From Dehalococcoidia bacterium (lineage in GTDB: Bacteria > Chloroflexota > Dehalococcoidia > GIF9 > JAUXIO01), in NCBI GenBank assembly GCA_030620975.1, contig JAUXIO010000009.1, positions 1 to 34,217 of the forward strand: a stretch of DNA of 34,217 nucleotides. Direction: 5' to 3'. Shown here in pieces: positions 1 to 8,794 of this stretch. The notes beneath the pieces are model-generated. The model was not told the DNA's origin and did not search any database. It worked only from the letters and a program-made list of their open reading frames with translations. Every line of letters starts with the position of its first letter. Positions within the stretch are counted from its first letter, which is position 1. A program made the translations under genes and the position numbers.

Positions 1-194
1 GAAGTAACCAAATCTTGCCACCCCTCAATTTCAACTAAACACAGGCGGCAAGCGGCTAAAGGTGGATTAGCTTCGCGGATGGCACAAAGGTGAGGAATAT
101 AAATATCATTGTCCAGAGCCGCCCACAGGATTCTGGTCCCCTCAGTTACTGCGAGCGGGATGCCATCAATAGTTAAATTCACCAGGTCCGGCAA
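1..194 (-). CDS. N-terminal fragment of a 2Fe-2S domain iron-sulfur protein (NuoG/HoxU/FdhA/HydA N-terminal type), truncated by the left window edge
   Basis: Reverse-strand translation reads (M)PDLVNLTIDGIPLAVTEGTRILWAALDNDIYIPHLCAIREANPPLAACRLCLVEIEGWQDLVT. The HLC...ACRLCLVEIEG pattern is typical of plant-type 2Fe-2S domains in these enzymes. Start is TTG at 194 or GTG at 182. Confidence 0.7.
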   Translation of the reverse strand, partial: MPDLVNLTIDGIPLAVTEGTRILWAALDNDIYIPHLCAIREANPPLAACRLCLVEIEGWQDLVT

Positions 195-196
195 CC

Positions 197-733
197 TTAC
201 CTACTCACCTTCCCCAGCGAGATTACAGTCAGAAGACCGGCGATACTTTTGGCATCACAAATTTCCCCGGAGGTGATAAGGGCAGGTATTTGAGCCAAGG
301 GCACCCTAACCAGCTCAATGCTCTCGGTATCTTCAGCTTCAAGGCGGCTTGGAGTAAGCTCCCTAGCCAGATAAAGATACAAGTATTCAGTGGTATAGCC
401 CGGAGTTGAATAGAAGCCACCCAGCCTTTCTACCTTCTTGGGCAGGTAACCAATCTCCTCCTGAAGTTCGCGGCGAACGCAATCAACCGGCTCTTCGCCG
501 GGGTCAATGCCGCCAGCGGGTATCTCCAGAAGAAATTTATCCACTGCTTTGCGAAACTGACGAACCAAAAGTACATTATCTTTGTCATCCATAACCACAA
601 CTGCCACACAATCGCTGTGCTCAACGATCTCACGGCGGGTTCTTTTGCCGTTGGGCTTTTCCACGCTATCAACCCGCAGATTTACCGCCCGACCCTGGTA
701 AATTCGCTCGGTAGACAAAGTTCGCTCCATCAT
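197..733 (-). CDS. NUDIX hydrolase, ADP-ribose pyrophosphatase-like
   Basis: Nudix box GGIDPGEEPVDCVRRELQEEIGY in the 178-aa ORF. Confidence 0.9.
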   Translation of the reverse strand: MMERTLSTERIYQGRAVNLRVDSVEKPNGKRTRREIVEHSDCVAVVVMDDKDNVLLVRQFRKAVDKFLLEIPAGGIDPGEEPVDCVRRELQEEIGYLPKKVERLGGFYSTPGYTTEYLYLYLARELTPSRLEAEDTESIELVRVPLAQIPALITSGEICDAKSIAGLLTVISLGKVSR

Positions 734-737
734 AACC

Positions 738-1214
738 TCACAACATCAATTCTTTAGCTGAATCAAAATTATAGATAAGGGCTACTTCATCACAATTGGG
801 GAACTTGGGGCAGCGGTAGCACTCCGTCCACACTTTGCGCGGCAGCTCCATCTTATCAACTTGGTGAAAACCGTGCTTTTCAAAAAAGGCAAATTCGTAA
901 GTAAGACAAAAGATGGTGGGTATGCCCAACTCTTTGGCTTCGTCAAGGCAAGCTTGAACCAGCAAGGAACCAGCTCCTGCACTCTGCCTCCGTTCACCCA
1001 CCGCTAAACACTTAATCTCAGCCAGGTCTACCCAGACAACATGCAGAGCAACACAAGCCAAAAGCTGGTCACCGTCCCTGATAACAAAGAAGTCCCTGAG
1101 GTTCTCATACAGCTCGCTCAAGGCACGAGGCAGCATCTTGCCTTCACCAGCAAAGTAATTTATCAGCTGGTGCATTTGAGAAACATCGCTTATCTTGGCT
1201 TTTTCGACTTTCAA
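738..1214 (-). CDS. GNAT N-acetyltransferase, stand-alone ArgA-like family
   Basis: GNAT pattern CLAVGERRQSAGAGSLLVQACLDEAKELG plus MLPRALSELYENLRDFFV and FFEKHGF; overlaps the end of nadK by 4 nt. Confidence 0.8.
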   Translation of the reverse strand: MKVEKAKISDVSQMHQLINYFAGEGKMLPRALSELYENLRDFFVIRDGDQLLACVALHVVWVDLAEIKCLAVGERRQSAGAGSLLVQACLDEAKELGIPTIFCLTYEFAFFEKHGFHQVDKMELPRKVWTECYRCPKFPNCDEVALIYNFDSAKELML

Positions 1215-2050
1215 ACCGCTTTTCCTCTAAGCATTGGCTCTAGCGAACTATAAAAATAGCCCTTGGGGCGAATTCTCAAGAAGCGAGCTGTATGGCGACT
1301 GAGTTTCACCCTCACCTTATCACCATCATGCAACGCTAACTCCACTTGACCATCAAGGTTAAGTAAGGCTTCGTGGTTGGCAGCCAGCTTAAGTTCAATT
1401 ACAGTTTCTGGAGGTAACACCAGCGCCGGCTTCGGGCTAAGATGAGGACATATGGGCTGGATAAGTATCTCCCTCGACTGTGGATAAAGAATTGGTCCGC
1501 CTGCAGACAGAGAATAAGCAGTACTGCCTGTAGCCGTGGCCACAATCACCCCATCAGCCCGGTAGGTGGTCAATAGCTCACCATCAATTCTGGTCTCTAC
1601 GCGCACCAGCCCCACCGAGCCCCTACGCGCCACAATAACATCATTCAAAGCGTGAAGGGCACTGGCCTCACCCTTATCGGGAGAAAGCTCAGCTTCAAGC
1701 ATGCCCCTTTCCTCAATCCAGCCGCCGCCAGCCAGCAGCTCTGGTAGCTTATCTAAAACTTCATCGGCATTAAGTTCAGTGATAAATCCTAGCGTGCCCA
1801 AATTTACTCCCAAAACGGGTACCGACCAGGGAGCTACAGCGCGCGTTACTCGCAAAATGGTGCCATCACCGCCAATACTCAGGACTAAATCTGAGTCAGC
1901 TACTCGAGCCTCAATCTTTTTCTCATCCCAAGAAGAGCAGAGCCAGGTAGAGATACCCCGATTGCTCAAAAACTTCTCCAGCTTATTAGCCAGGGCTGGA
2001 GCCTTATCAAGTTTGGGGTGATATAGAATGCCAATCTGCTTCATGGGCAA
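1211..2050 (-). CDS. nadK: NAD kinase
   Basis: GGDGTILRVTRA, GVNLGTLGFITEL and TGSTAYSLSAGGPI motifs. Confidence 0.93.
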   Translation of the reverse strand: MPMKQIGILYHPKLDKAPALANKLEKFLSNRGISTWLCSSWDEKKIEARVADSDLVLSIGGDGTILRVTRAVAPWSVPVLGVNLGTLGFITELNADEVLDKLPELLAGGGWIEERGMLEAELSPDKGEASALHALNDVIVARRGSVGLVRVETRIDGELLTTYRADGVIVATATGSTAYSLSAGGPILYPQSREILIQPICPHLSPKPALVLPPETVIELKLAANHEALLNLDGQVELALHDGDKVRVKLSRHTARFLRIRPKGYFYSSLEPMLRGKAV

Positions 2051-2128
2051 GGGAAGTCTACCATCGCCAGCTTTAGAGTGTCAAGAAAATACAATTACGG
2101 GATTTTTCAAAGGGCTAATAAGCGTATC

Positions 2129-2179
2129 CCCAACTTTAAGTTGGGAGAAGATTGCTTCGCTTCGCTTGCAGTGACAAGG
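2129..2179. repeat. Perfect 8-bp inverted repeat CCCAACTT-T-AAGTTGGG followed by ATTGCTTCGCTTCGCTTGCAGTGACAAGG; probable intergenic dispersed repeat copy
   Basis: Read directly in the nadK/ech intergenic region; arms 2129-2136 and 2138-2145. Confidence 0.5.
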
Positions 2180-2222
2180 AGGAAAGTGATGTGTCACCAA
2201 TCATATGAATGAGTACAGGGTA

Positions 2223-2251
2223 TTGTTTTCAATCAATAGCTCTGTTATAAT
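2223..2251 (+). promoter_or_regulatory. Candidate sigma70-type promoter for the ech operon
   Basis: TTGTTT (2223-2228), 17-nt spacer, TATAAT (2246-2251) with TGn extended -10. Confidence 0.65.
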
Positions 2252-2276
2252 AGCCGCCAAATGGAATGCGTTCATT

Positions 2277-2292
2277 ACTTAGTTGACTAAGT
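2277..2292. promoter_or_regulatory. Palindrome ACTTAGT-TG-ACTAAGT, candidate operator downstream of the ech promoter
   Basis: Perfect 7-bp inverted arms, about 26 nt downstream of the -10 box. Confidence 0.45.
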
Positions 2293-2340
2293 GGTGGACG
2301 TATTTTTTATTTAAAAAGTTGAGAAGGCAGATAGCAAGTC

Positions 2341-4290
2341 TTGACTGCTAGTTTAATCGGAATAGCTATCCTCTTTCCCTTCGCTGCTGGCTTTGTTTGC
2401 CTCACGCTTAAAAACCATAAAGCCAGAGCCGGCGTCGTTTTCCTCTCAGCTATAGTCCTGATAGCCACATCAATCTTATTCTTCAGCCAAGGAACTTTCC
2501 CCCTAGGGTACACTCCCAGCCACGAGTGGGATATGGCCATCTTTGTGCTTGATTATCTCCTCATGGCTTACTTCTTATATCTGGGCTTAAATGACTTTTT
2601 CCGCAACGGCATCAAAATTCGGAATGTTTCCACAATAGGATTAGTTCTAGTCCAGGCGATTTCACTTGCTCTCTTTGAATTCTCCTGGGCTCCCGAACTG
2701 CCCATAACAGTCGAGCCAGCACTATTCATAGACCACCTTTCCCTGATCATGTGCCTCATCATCTGCATTATTGGCTCGCTCATCTGTATCTACGGCATAA
2801 AGTATATGCAAGACCACGAAAAGCACCTGGGACTGGAGAAGACTAAGCAAAACTGGTTCTTCTTCTACATGGTAATGTTTCTGGGTGCTATGAACGGCAT
2901 CGTTTTTGCCAATAATATTCTGTGGCTCTACTTTTTCTGGGAAGTTACCACGCTGTGCTGTTATGCTTTGATTCGCCATGATGAAACTCCAGAAGCCATA
3001 GAAAGCGGCTTTCGCGCCTTATGGATGAACTTAATCGGTGGAGTGGGCTTCGTAGTTGCCATCATCCTCGCCTTCAATAGCTATGGCACGCTCTCCCTCA
3101 TAACGCTTATTTCAAATCCCACGCCGTTTCTTTTATTGCCATTGGCTTTCCTCTTCCTGGCAGCGCTGACCAAATCGGCTCAGGTTCCCTTCCAGGGCTG
3201 GCTGCTGGGAGCCATGGTAGCTCCAGTCCCGGTCTCGGCACTGCTGCACTCCAGCACCATGGTCAAAGCTGGAGTCTACCTGGCGGTGAGGATTGCCCCG
3301 GCATTCTGGGGAACATCTCTATCAGCGATGATAGCCGTTTTTGGTGGTTTCACCTTCATGGCCGCGGCCATTCTAGCTATAAGCCAAAGTGAAGCTAAAC
3401 GAGTCCTGGCCTATTCCACCATCAGTAATCTGGGGCTTATTATACTCTGCGCCGGAATAAACACTCCTCTAGCCATAACCGCGGCCATAATGCTGATAAT
3501 ATTCCATGCCATCTCCAAGGGGCTCCTGTTTTTGTGCGTGGGCAACATAGAGCACAACATTTGGAGCAAGAATATAGAAGATATGCAAGGCCTGGTAAGA
3601 AGGCTGCCGCTCATTACCGGCATAACCATCGCTGGAATGATATCCATGCTGCTGGCGCCCTTTGGCGTGCTCATCAGCAAATGGGCAGCCATCGAAGCTG
3701 CTGGAGCTTCAGCCTCCCTCTTGTCACCGCTGATTTTGCTCTTTTTGGTGATAGGCAGCGCCGCCACCACAGTGTTTTGGGTTAAGTGGATAGGACGCTT
3801 CCTGAGCGAGGTGCCCAGTACCGAAGGCCTAAAGATGGAGCCCTTCTCGCCACTCTACCACACTCCAGTAATGCTGCTGATTGGTGGAGCCGTAGTGCTC
3901 AGCATACTTATCGCCCCAGTTTATAATTGGCTTGTATCGCCAGCAGTTGGCACTTTTTATCTAACGACGGTATCCACCCAGAGTTGGTTCTTCCGCAGTG
4001 CCATCGGCTGTTTTGTCGCCTGGCCGCTATTTATAGTGCTGGCAGCAGCACTGGTGGTGCCATCTCTCTTCGTCAAAACCAAGCCAGAGAGAATAAGAGC
4101 CGCCTATATGTGCGGTGAAAATGTGGAATACGATACTCCGCAATTTCGCTCCGTAGCCGATGACAAGTTCGAGCTTCAACTGGGCGGAGTTTATCTGGAA
4201 GAAGATTTGGGCGAGAAGAAACTTGATAAGTGGTTTAAGGTAATAGCCCTGATTATCTTACTTGTTTTATTTGTGGTGGTCTTAGTATGA
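2341..4290 (+). CDS. echA: Ech/Coo-type hydrogenase membrane subunit, NuoL/MrpA-like proton-translocating antiporter family
   Basis: 649 aa; VPFQGWLLGAMVAPVPVSALLHSSTMVKAGVYLAVR is the diagnostic antiporter-like motif; C-terminal AAYMCGENV...; TTG start. Confidence 0.9.
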   Translation: MTASLIGIAILFPFAAGFVCLTLKNHKARAGVVFLSAIVLIATSILFFSQGTFPLGYTPSHEWDMAIFVLDYLLMAYFLYLGLNDFFRNGIKIRNVSTIGLVLVQAISLALFEFSWAPELPITVEPALFIDHLSLIMCLIICIIGSLICIYGIKYMQDHEKHLGLEKTKQNWFFFYMVMFLGAMNGIVFANNILWLYFFWEVTTLCCYALIRHDETPEAIESGFRALWMNLIGGVGFVVAIILAFNSYGTLSLITLISNPTPFLLLPLAFLFLAALTKSAQVPFQGWLLGAMVAPVPVSALLHSSTMVKAGVYLAVRIAPAFWGTSLSAMIAVFGGFTFMAAAILAISQSEAKRVLAYSTISNLGLIILCAGINTPLAITAAIMLIIFHAISKGLLFLCVGNIEHNIWSKNIEDMQGLVRRLPLITGITIAGMISMLLAPFGVLISKWAAIEAAGASASLLSPLILLFLVIGSAATTVFWVKWIGRFLSEVPSTEGLKMEPFSPLYHTPVMLLIGGAVVLSILIAPVYNWLVSPAVGTFYLTTVSTQSWFFRSAIGCFVAWPLFIVLAAALVVPSLFVKTKPERIRAAYMCGENVEYDTPQFRSVADDKFELQLGGVYLEEDLGEKKLDKWFKVIALIILLVLFVVVLV

Positions 4291-5141
4291 GCATCTGGCA
4301 AATGGCAATAATTTTCATAGCTGCCATTGTAGTGACTCCATTCATTGGCGGCTTACTGCGCGGCATTGATAGAAAGCTCACAGCGCACATGCAGGGCAGA
4401 ATCGGACCTCCCATTCAGCAGCCATTTTACGACATCATAAAGCTATTCAGCAAAAGTCAGATTATTACCACCAGGTCTCCGCTTCTACTAGTCTACGGTT
4501 ATCTGCTGTTCATAGTAGCTGCAGTGGTGCTATTTGCACTAAAACAAGACTTGCTTATGTTGATACTCGTCCTCGGAGTTGCCGATGTCTTATTGGTTAT
4601 GGGAAGCTTCAGCACCAGGTCACCATACAGCCAAATTGGCAGCAACCGGGAGCTTCTGCAAATGTTCTCCTACGAGCCAATTCTGATTCTGGCCAGCATA
4701 GCCATATACATGGAAACGGGAAGCTTTCTCATCTCCAGAATTCAGCAACCGCTTTTACCTACTTTGTGGCCAGTTTACCTTGCCCTCCTTATTGCCCTTA
4801 TCATCTTAATGAGAAAATCCCCCTTTGACATCTCGGCATCGGAGCATGCCCATCAAGAGATAGTTAGAGGTATATTCACCGAGTATTCAGGACTCTATTT
4901 GGGACTCATAGAGCTGGCTCACTGGTATGAACTCGTCCTCGTCCTGGCGGTGATCTCCCTGCTGTGGACCGCGGGAGTGTGGCCAGGTATACTATTAGCC
5001 CTTTTCTCATGGTTCATCGTTTTGATTATTGACAACATAAACGCCCGTCTTACCTGGTCATGGATGATTCGAACTTCCTGGGTTGCCGGGATAGGTTTAT
5101 CAATACTAAATATTATCGGGCTTCGCTTATTCGGAGGCTGA
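4287..5141 (+). CDS. echB: Ech/Coo-type hydrogenase membrane subunit, NuoH-like
   Basis: GRIGPPIQQPFYDIIKLFSK and RKSPFDISASEHAHQEIVRGIFTEYSG motifs; 4-nt overlap with echA. Confidence 0.9.
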   Translation: MSIWQMAIIFIAAIVVTPFIGGLLRGIDRKLTAHMQGRIGPPIQQPFYDIIKLFSKSQIITTRSPLLLVYGYLLFIVAAVVLFALKQDLLMLILVLGVADVLLVMGSFSTRSPYSQIGSNRELLQMFSYEPILILASIAIYMETGSFLISRIQQPLLPTLWPVYLALLIALIILMRKSPFDISASEHAHQEIVRGIFTEYSGLYLGLIELAHWYELVLVLAVISLLWTAGVWPGILLALFSWFIVLIIDNINARLTWSWMIRTSWVAGIGLSILNIIGLRLFGG

Positions 5142-5143
5142 AA

Positions 5144-5569
5144 GTGAATTGGATAGCTAGATCAAGAGCTAAATCGCCGTGGCTCCTCCACTACGACTGT
5201 GGCAGCTGCAATGGCTGCGATATAGAGATTTTGGCATGCCTCACACCTCTGTACGATATAGAGAGATTTGGCATCGTCAATATGGGCAATCCCAAGCATG
5301 CCGACATTCTTCTGGTTACCGGGCCAGCTAACCACCCGAACTATCGGGTACTGAAAAACCTTTATGAGCAGATGCCAGAGCCAAAGGTAGTTGTAGTGGT
5401 AGGAAGCTGTGGTTGCACTGGCGGCGTATTTCACAACTGCCCCAATATTTTGGGTGGAATAGATAAGGTCATCCCGGTAGATGTATATGTTCCGGGCTGC
5501 GCCGCAAAACCCGAGGCCATAATTGATGGGGTAGTCTTAGCTCTGGAGAAACTGAAAAATGGAAAATGA
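5144..5569 (+). CDS. echC: Ech/Coo-type [NiFe]-hydrogenase small subunit, NuoB-like
   Basis: HYDCGSCNGCDIEI, VVGSCGCTGGVF and PGCAAKPEAI give the proximal 4Fe-4S cysteines. GTG at 5144 follows GGAGG at 5133-5137; the tracked start at 5060 lies inside echB. Confidence 0.9.
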   Translation: MNWIARSRAKSPWLLHYDCGSCNGCDIEILACLTPLYDIERFGIVNMGNPKHADILLVTGPANHPNYRVLKNLYEQMPEPKVVVVVGSCGCTGGVFHNCPNILGGIDKVIPVDVYVPGCAAKPEAIIDGVVLALEKLKNGK

Positions 5570-5912
5570 AATAACCGTAAGCAAGGCTGAGCTCATCACC
5601 GAAGTGCAGAAGATGCTGGCTCAAAAAGCCATGTTCGGCACCGCCACCTGCCTGGATTTAGATGAGCGCTTCGAAATTATTTATCATTTCGAGCTTGAGC
5701 AAGGTTTAAAAATGAGGCATATCAGGGTTAGCCTGGCCAAAGATGATACTTTGCCAAGCATATCCAATATATATATGTGCGCCGCTTTGATTGAAAACGA
5801 GATGCAGGAGATGTTTGATATAAAAATCAGCGGCATCGCACTTGATTTCAAAAGGGGAATGCTTCTAGCCAAGGAAAGCCCCAAAACTCCGCTGATGAAA
5901 GGGAAAGAATAA
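5559..5912 (+). CDS. echD: Ech/Coo-type hydrogenase subunit, NuoC-like
   Basis: 117-aa ORF in the conserved position between small and large subunits, with CAALIENEMQEMFDIKISGIALDF typical of NuoC/EchD. Confidence 0.85.
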   Translation: MENEITVSKAELITEVQKMLAQKAMFGTATCLDLDERFEIIYHFELEQGLKMRHIRVSLAKDDTLPSISNIYMCAALIENEMQEMFDIKISGIALDFKRGMLLAKESPKTPLMKGKE

Positions 5913-5913
5913 G

Positions 5914-6993
5914 ATGGCACGCACGGTTATTCCCTTTGGCCCTCAGCATCCGGTATTTCCCGAGCCCATTCAACTTAAGCTAGAGTGCGAGGATGAAAGG
6001 ATAGTTGGCGTTGTGCCAGTTATCGGCTATATTAGCCGCGGCATTGAGAAAGCAGCCGAACTCAATCCCTTCCGCAATAATATCTTCCTGTGCGAGAGAG
6101 TTTGCGGCATCTGCAGCTTCATGCATGCTCTGTGCTATTGCCAGGGAATTGAGGATATGATGAAGGTTGAAGTACCTTCCAGGGCCAGATTTCTCCGCGT
6201 TTTCTGGGCTGAGCTCTCCCGAATGCACAGTCACTTGCTTTGGCTGGGGCTCCTTGCCGACTCCTTTGGCTTCGAAAGTCTATTTATGCAGGTGTGGCGA
6301 GCCAGGGAAATAATTCTGGATATCTCGGAAATGACATCAGGGCACAGAATCATTCAATCCACTAATGTAATCGGCGGAGTGAGAAGAGACATAGATGAGG
6401 AAATGGCTCAAAAGGTGGAGGAAATGCTCGCCCAATTTAAGGAACTTGCAGACAGAAGCATACTGCCCACAATCCTCAATGACCCTACCATAAAGGAGCG
6501 AACTGTGGGCAAAGGTATCCTAACTAAAGAGCAAGCTGAACTCCTGGCTGCGGTGGGTCCTACTCTCAGGGGCAGCGGAGTTGCCTCAGATATGAGGATG
6601 ACGGAATACGCTGCCTATAAGGAAATTGGCTTTGAGCCAATAGTAGAGACCGCCGGGGATAGCTATGCCAGAACTCTGGTGAGAGTAAAAGAGATTTACC
6701 AATCGCTAGATATTATCCTTAAGGCTTTATCAATGATGCCCGAAGGTGATATAGCTGTCAGGGTGACTGGACGCCCTGAAGGTGAAGTCGTTTCCAGAGT
6801 GGAACAACCCAGAGGAGAGCTAATTTACTATGTGAAGGGAAATGGCACTGCCAATCTGGAAAGATTAAAGATAGGGACGCCAACCTTTGCCAATATACCT
6901 TCACTTTTAGTTATGCTCCCCGGCTGCGAGTTAGCCGATGTGCCCGTGATAACTCTTTCCATCGACCCTTGCATTGCTTGTTGTGAGAGGTAA
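5914..6993 (+). CDS. echE: Ech/Coo-type [NiFe]-hydrogenase large subunit, group 4
   Basis: N-terminal CERVCGICSFMHALCYC and C-terminal SIDPCIACCER-stop, giving the four Ni-Fe ligand cysteines. Confidence 0.92.
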   Translation: MARTVIPFGPQHPVFPEPIQLKLECEDERIVGVVPVIGYISRGIEKAAELNPFRNNIFLCERVCGICSFMHALCYCQGIEDMMKVEVPSRARFLRVFWAELSRMHSHLLWLGLLADSFGFESLFMQVWRAREIILDISEMTSGHRIIQSTNVIGGVRRDIDEEMAQKVEEMLAQFKELADRSILPTILNDPTIKERTVGKGILTKEQAELLAAVGPTLRGSGVASDMRMTEYAAYKEIGFEPIVETAGDSYARTLVRVKEIYQSLDIILKALSMMPEGDIAVRVTGRPEGEVVSRVEQPRGELIYYVKGNGTANLERLKIGTPTFANIPSLLVMLPGCELADVPVITLSIDPCIACCER

Positions 6994-6999
6994 AAAGAT

Positions 7000-7344
7000 A
7001 TGCCTTGGATGCTACCTACAATCATGAAAAACCTCTTTTCCAGACCGGTAACGAGACGCTATCCCTATGTAAAGAGGCCACCCTTCCCCGAAGCTCGAGG
7101 AAAGCTCCACTTCGATACCGAAAAATGCAATCTCTGCGGCGCTTGCAGCCGGATTTGCCCAGCAAATGCCATAATTGTGGATAAGGAAGGCAGAACTATA
7201 AAGTATAACCCATTTGCTTGTATCTATTGTGGCAACTGCGTTGAGGGTTGTCCCAAAAAAGCCATAACTATGGATATACTCTATTCCCCACCAGCCATAC
7301 AAAAAGAGGAAGAGGTAATTACATTCCCACCATCCACAAAGTAG
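7000..7344 (+). CDS. echF: Ech/Coo-type hydrogenase 2[4Fe-4S] ferredoxin subunit
   Basis: CNLCGACSRICP and CIYCGNCVEGCP motifs directly after echE. Confidence 0.9.
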   Translation: MPWMLPTIMKNLFSRPVTRRYPYVKRPPFPEARGKLHFDTEKCNLCGACSRICPANAIIVDKEGRTIKYNPFACIYCGNCVEGCPKKAITMDILYSPPAIQKEEEVITFPPSTK

Positions 7345-7368
7345 CCCGAGCTCAAAAAATACGCCAGC

Positions 7369-7396
7369 TTGACTTCACACCTAGCCCAGTTATAAT
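7369..7396 (+). promoter_or_regulatory. Candidate promoter for rsmD-coaD
   Basis: TTGACT (7369-7374), 16-nt spacer, TATAAT (7391-7396). Confidence 0.6.
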
Positions 7397-7420
7397 AATG
7401 ATGGCTAGAGGTTAGCAAGA

Positions 7421-7975
7421 ATGCGCATTACCGGAGGCAAAGTCAAGGGGCAAGTATTGAAAGTGCCCAAAAGTCACTCAGTAAGGCCCACAACTGACCT
7501 AGCTAGGCAGGTTATTTTCTCCATCCTGGAAAATACAGCTGACGATTGGTCCCGAGTGCTCGACCTCTATGCTGGCAGTGGTGCCCTGGGAATTGAAGCA
7601 TTGAGCCGAGAGGCAAAATGGGCTGATTTTATCGACCAGAAGCCCCAATGCTGTGCCATCATTAAAGAGAATCTAGAAAAAACGAAGTTGGCCAGCCAAG
7701 CTCACGTCTATTGCTGCACCGCAAATAAAGCGGTTAATTTCCTCAACGGTAAATACAATATCATATTTGTAGACCCACCCTACTCAGACCCCTCTATAAA
7801 TAACCTGTTAACGAGTTTAGCTACCTCAAAGCTCATGACGGAAAACTCATTAATTGTAGTTCCCCACTCCAGCCGTTCTTCACTTGAGCCCGCTTACGAT
7901 GGACTACATCTGATTAAAGAACGCCAACATGGTGATACCTGCATTTCAGTATATCAAAAGGAGGTCGGAATTTGA
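7421..7975 (+). CDS. rsmD: 16S rRNA (guanine(966)-N(2))-methyltransferase
   Basis: MRITGGKVKGQ...VRPTTDLARQVIFSIL, LDLYAGSGALGIEALSR and FVDPPY motifs. Confidence 0.93.
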   Translation: MRITGGKVKGQVLKVPKSHSVRPTTDLARQVIFSILENTADDWSRVLDLYAGSGALGIEALSREAKWADFIDQKPQCCAIIKENLEKTKLASQAHVYCCTANKAVNFLNGKYNIIFVDPPYSDPSINNLLTSLATSKLMTENSLIVVPHSSRSSLEPAYDGLHLIKERQHGDTCISVYQKEVGI

Positions 7976-8502
7976 CTGTCGCCATTTATACCGGGAGCTT
8001 TGACCCCATTACCTACGGCCATCTTGATATCATTAACCGAACTTCACGCCTTTTCGATGAACTAATCATTGGTATTTATGCTCGACCCGGAAAAAAGTTG
8101 CTCTTTTCTATCGAAGAGAGAGTGAACTTGGCAAAACAAGCTGTAGCTCATCTGCCTAATGTTCGCGTTGAATCGTATTTCTGTCTTACAGTTGATTTTG
8201 TCCACCAACTAAAGGGCCAGGTTATGGTTCGCGGACTCAGGATGAGCTCCGATTTCGACTGGGAATTTGAGATGGCAATGATGAATAACAAACTGGCACC
8301 TGACATTGAGCTAGTTTGCTTAATGGCAAGCCTCAAATACCAATTCCTCAGCTCTACTCTGCTTAAAGAAGTAGCTGAGTTGGGAGGAGACCTCACTGGA
8401 ATGGTTCCCAAGCACGTTGCCACTGCACTGAGAAAAAAATTCTCTTCCCAAGCTTCTGGAAAATATCAAGGAACTAATACCAAAGTAAAATTATCTGGTT
8501 AA
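7972..8502 (+). CDS. coaD: Phosphopantetheine adenylyltransferase
   Basis: AIYTGSFDPITYGHLDIINR and SSTLLKEVAELGGDLTGMVP motifs; TTG start. Confidence 0.95.
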   Translation: MTVAIYTGSFDPITYGHLDIINRTSRLFDELIIGIYARPGKKLLFSIEERVNLAKQAVAHLPNVRVESYFCLTVDFVHQLKGQVMVRGLRMSSDFDWEFEMAMMNNKLAPDIELVCLMASLKYQFLSSTLLKEVAELGGDLTGMVPKHVATALRKKFSSQASGKYQGTNTKVKLSG

Positions 8503-8527
8503 TAAATTAAAGGAGGTGCATCCCAAA

Positions 8528-8794
8528 ATGGCATACAAAATCACCGATGATTGCATCAGCTGTGGCGCCTGTGAGCCAGAATGCAAAAATGAGGCTATTA
8601 AGGAAGGGGAAACGATTTATATTATCGACCCTGACAAATGTACTGAATGCATCGGCTGGTTTGAATCGTCTAAATGCGTTGAAATATGTCCGGTAGATGC
8701 TTGTATTCTCGACCCTGACCACAAAGAAAGCCGCGAACAACTATTAGAAAAGTGGCGTAAATTGCATCCCGGGGAAACTCCGGCCACCAGTTAA
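8528..8794 (+). CDS. 2[4Fe-4S] ferredoxin, Allochromatium-type with insertion in the second cluster loop
   Basis: CISCGACEPEC and CTECIGWFESSKCVEICPVDAC. ATG at 8528 follows AAGGAGGTG at 8510-8518; the tracked GTG at 8516 overlaps the Shine-Dalgarno. Confidence 0.9.
   Translation: MAYKITDDCISCGACEPECKNEAIKEGETIYIIDPDKCTECIGWFESSKCVEICPVDACILDPDHKESREQLLEKWRKLHPGETPATS

Noticed and set aside
3411-3770. 119-aa minus-strand ORF inside echA, and similar antisense ORFs elsewhere (for example 14360-14791 and 29414-29974)
   Set aside because: Antisense to clear conserved coding sequences, no recognisable motifs or ribosome-binding sites; frame artefacts
5060-5143. N-terminal extension of EchC in the ORF track
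   Set aside because: It lies wholly inside echB; GTG at 5144 has a GGAGG Shine-Dalgarno
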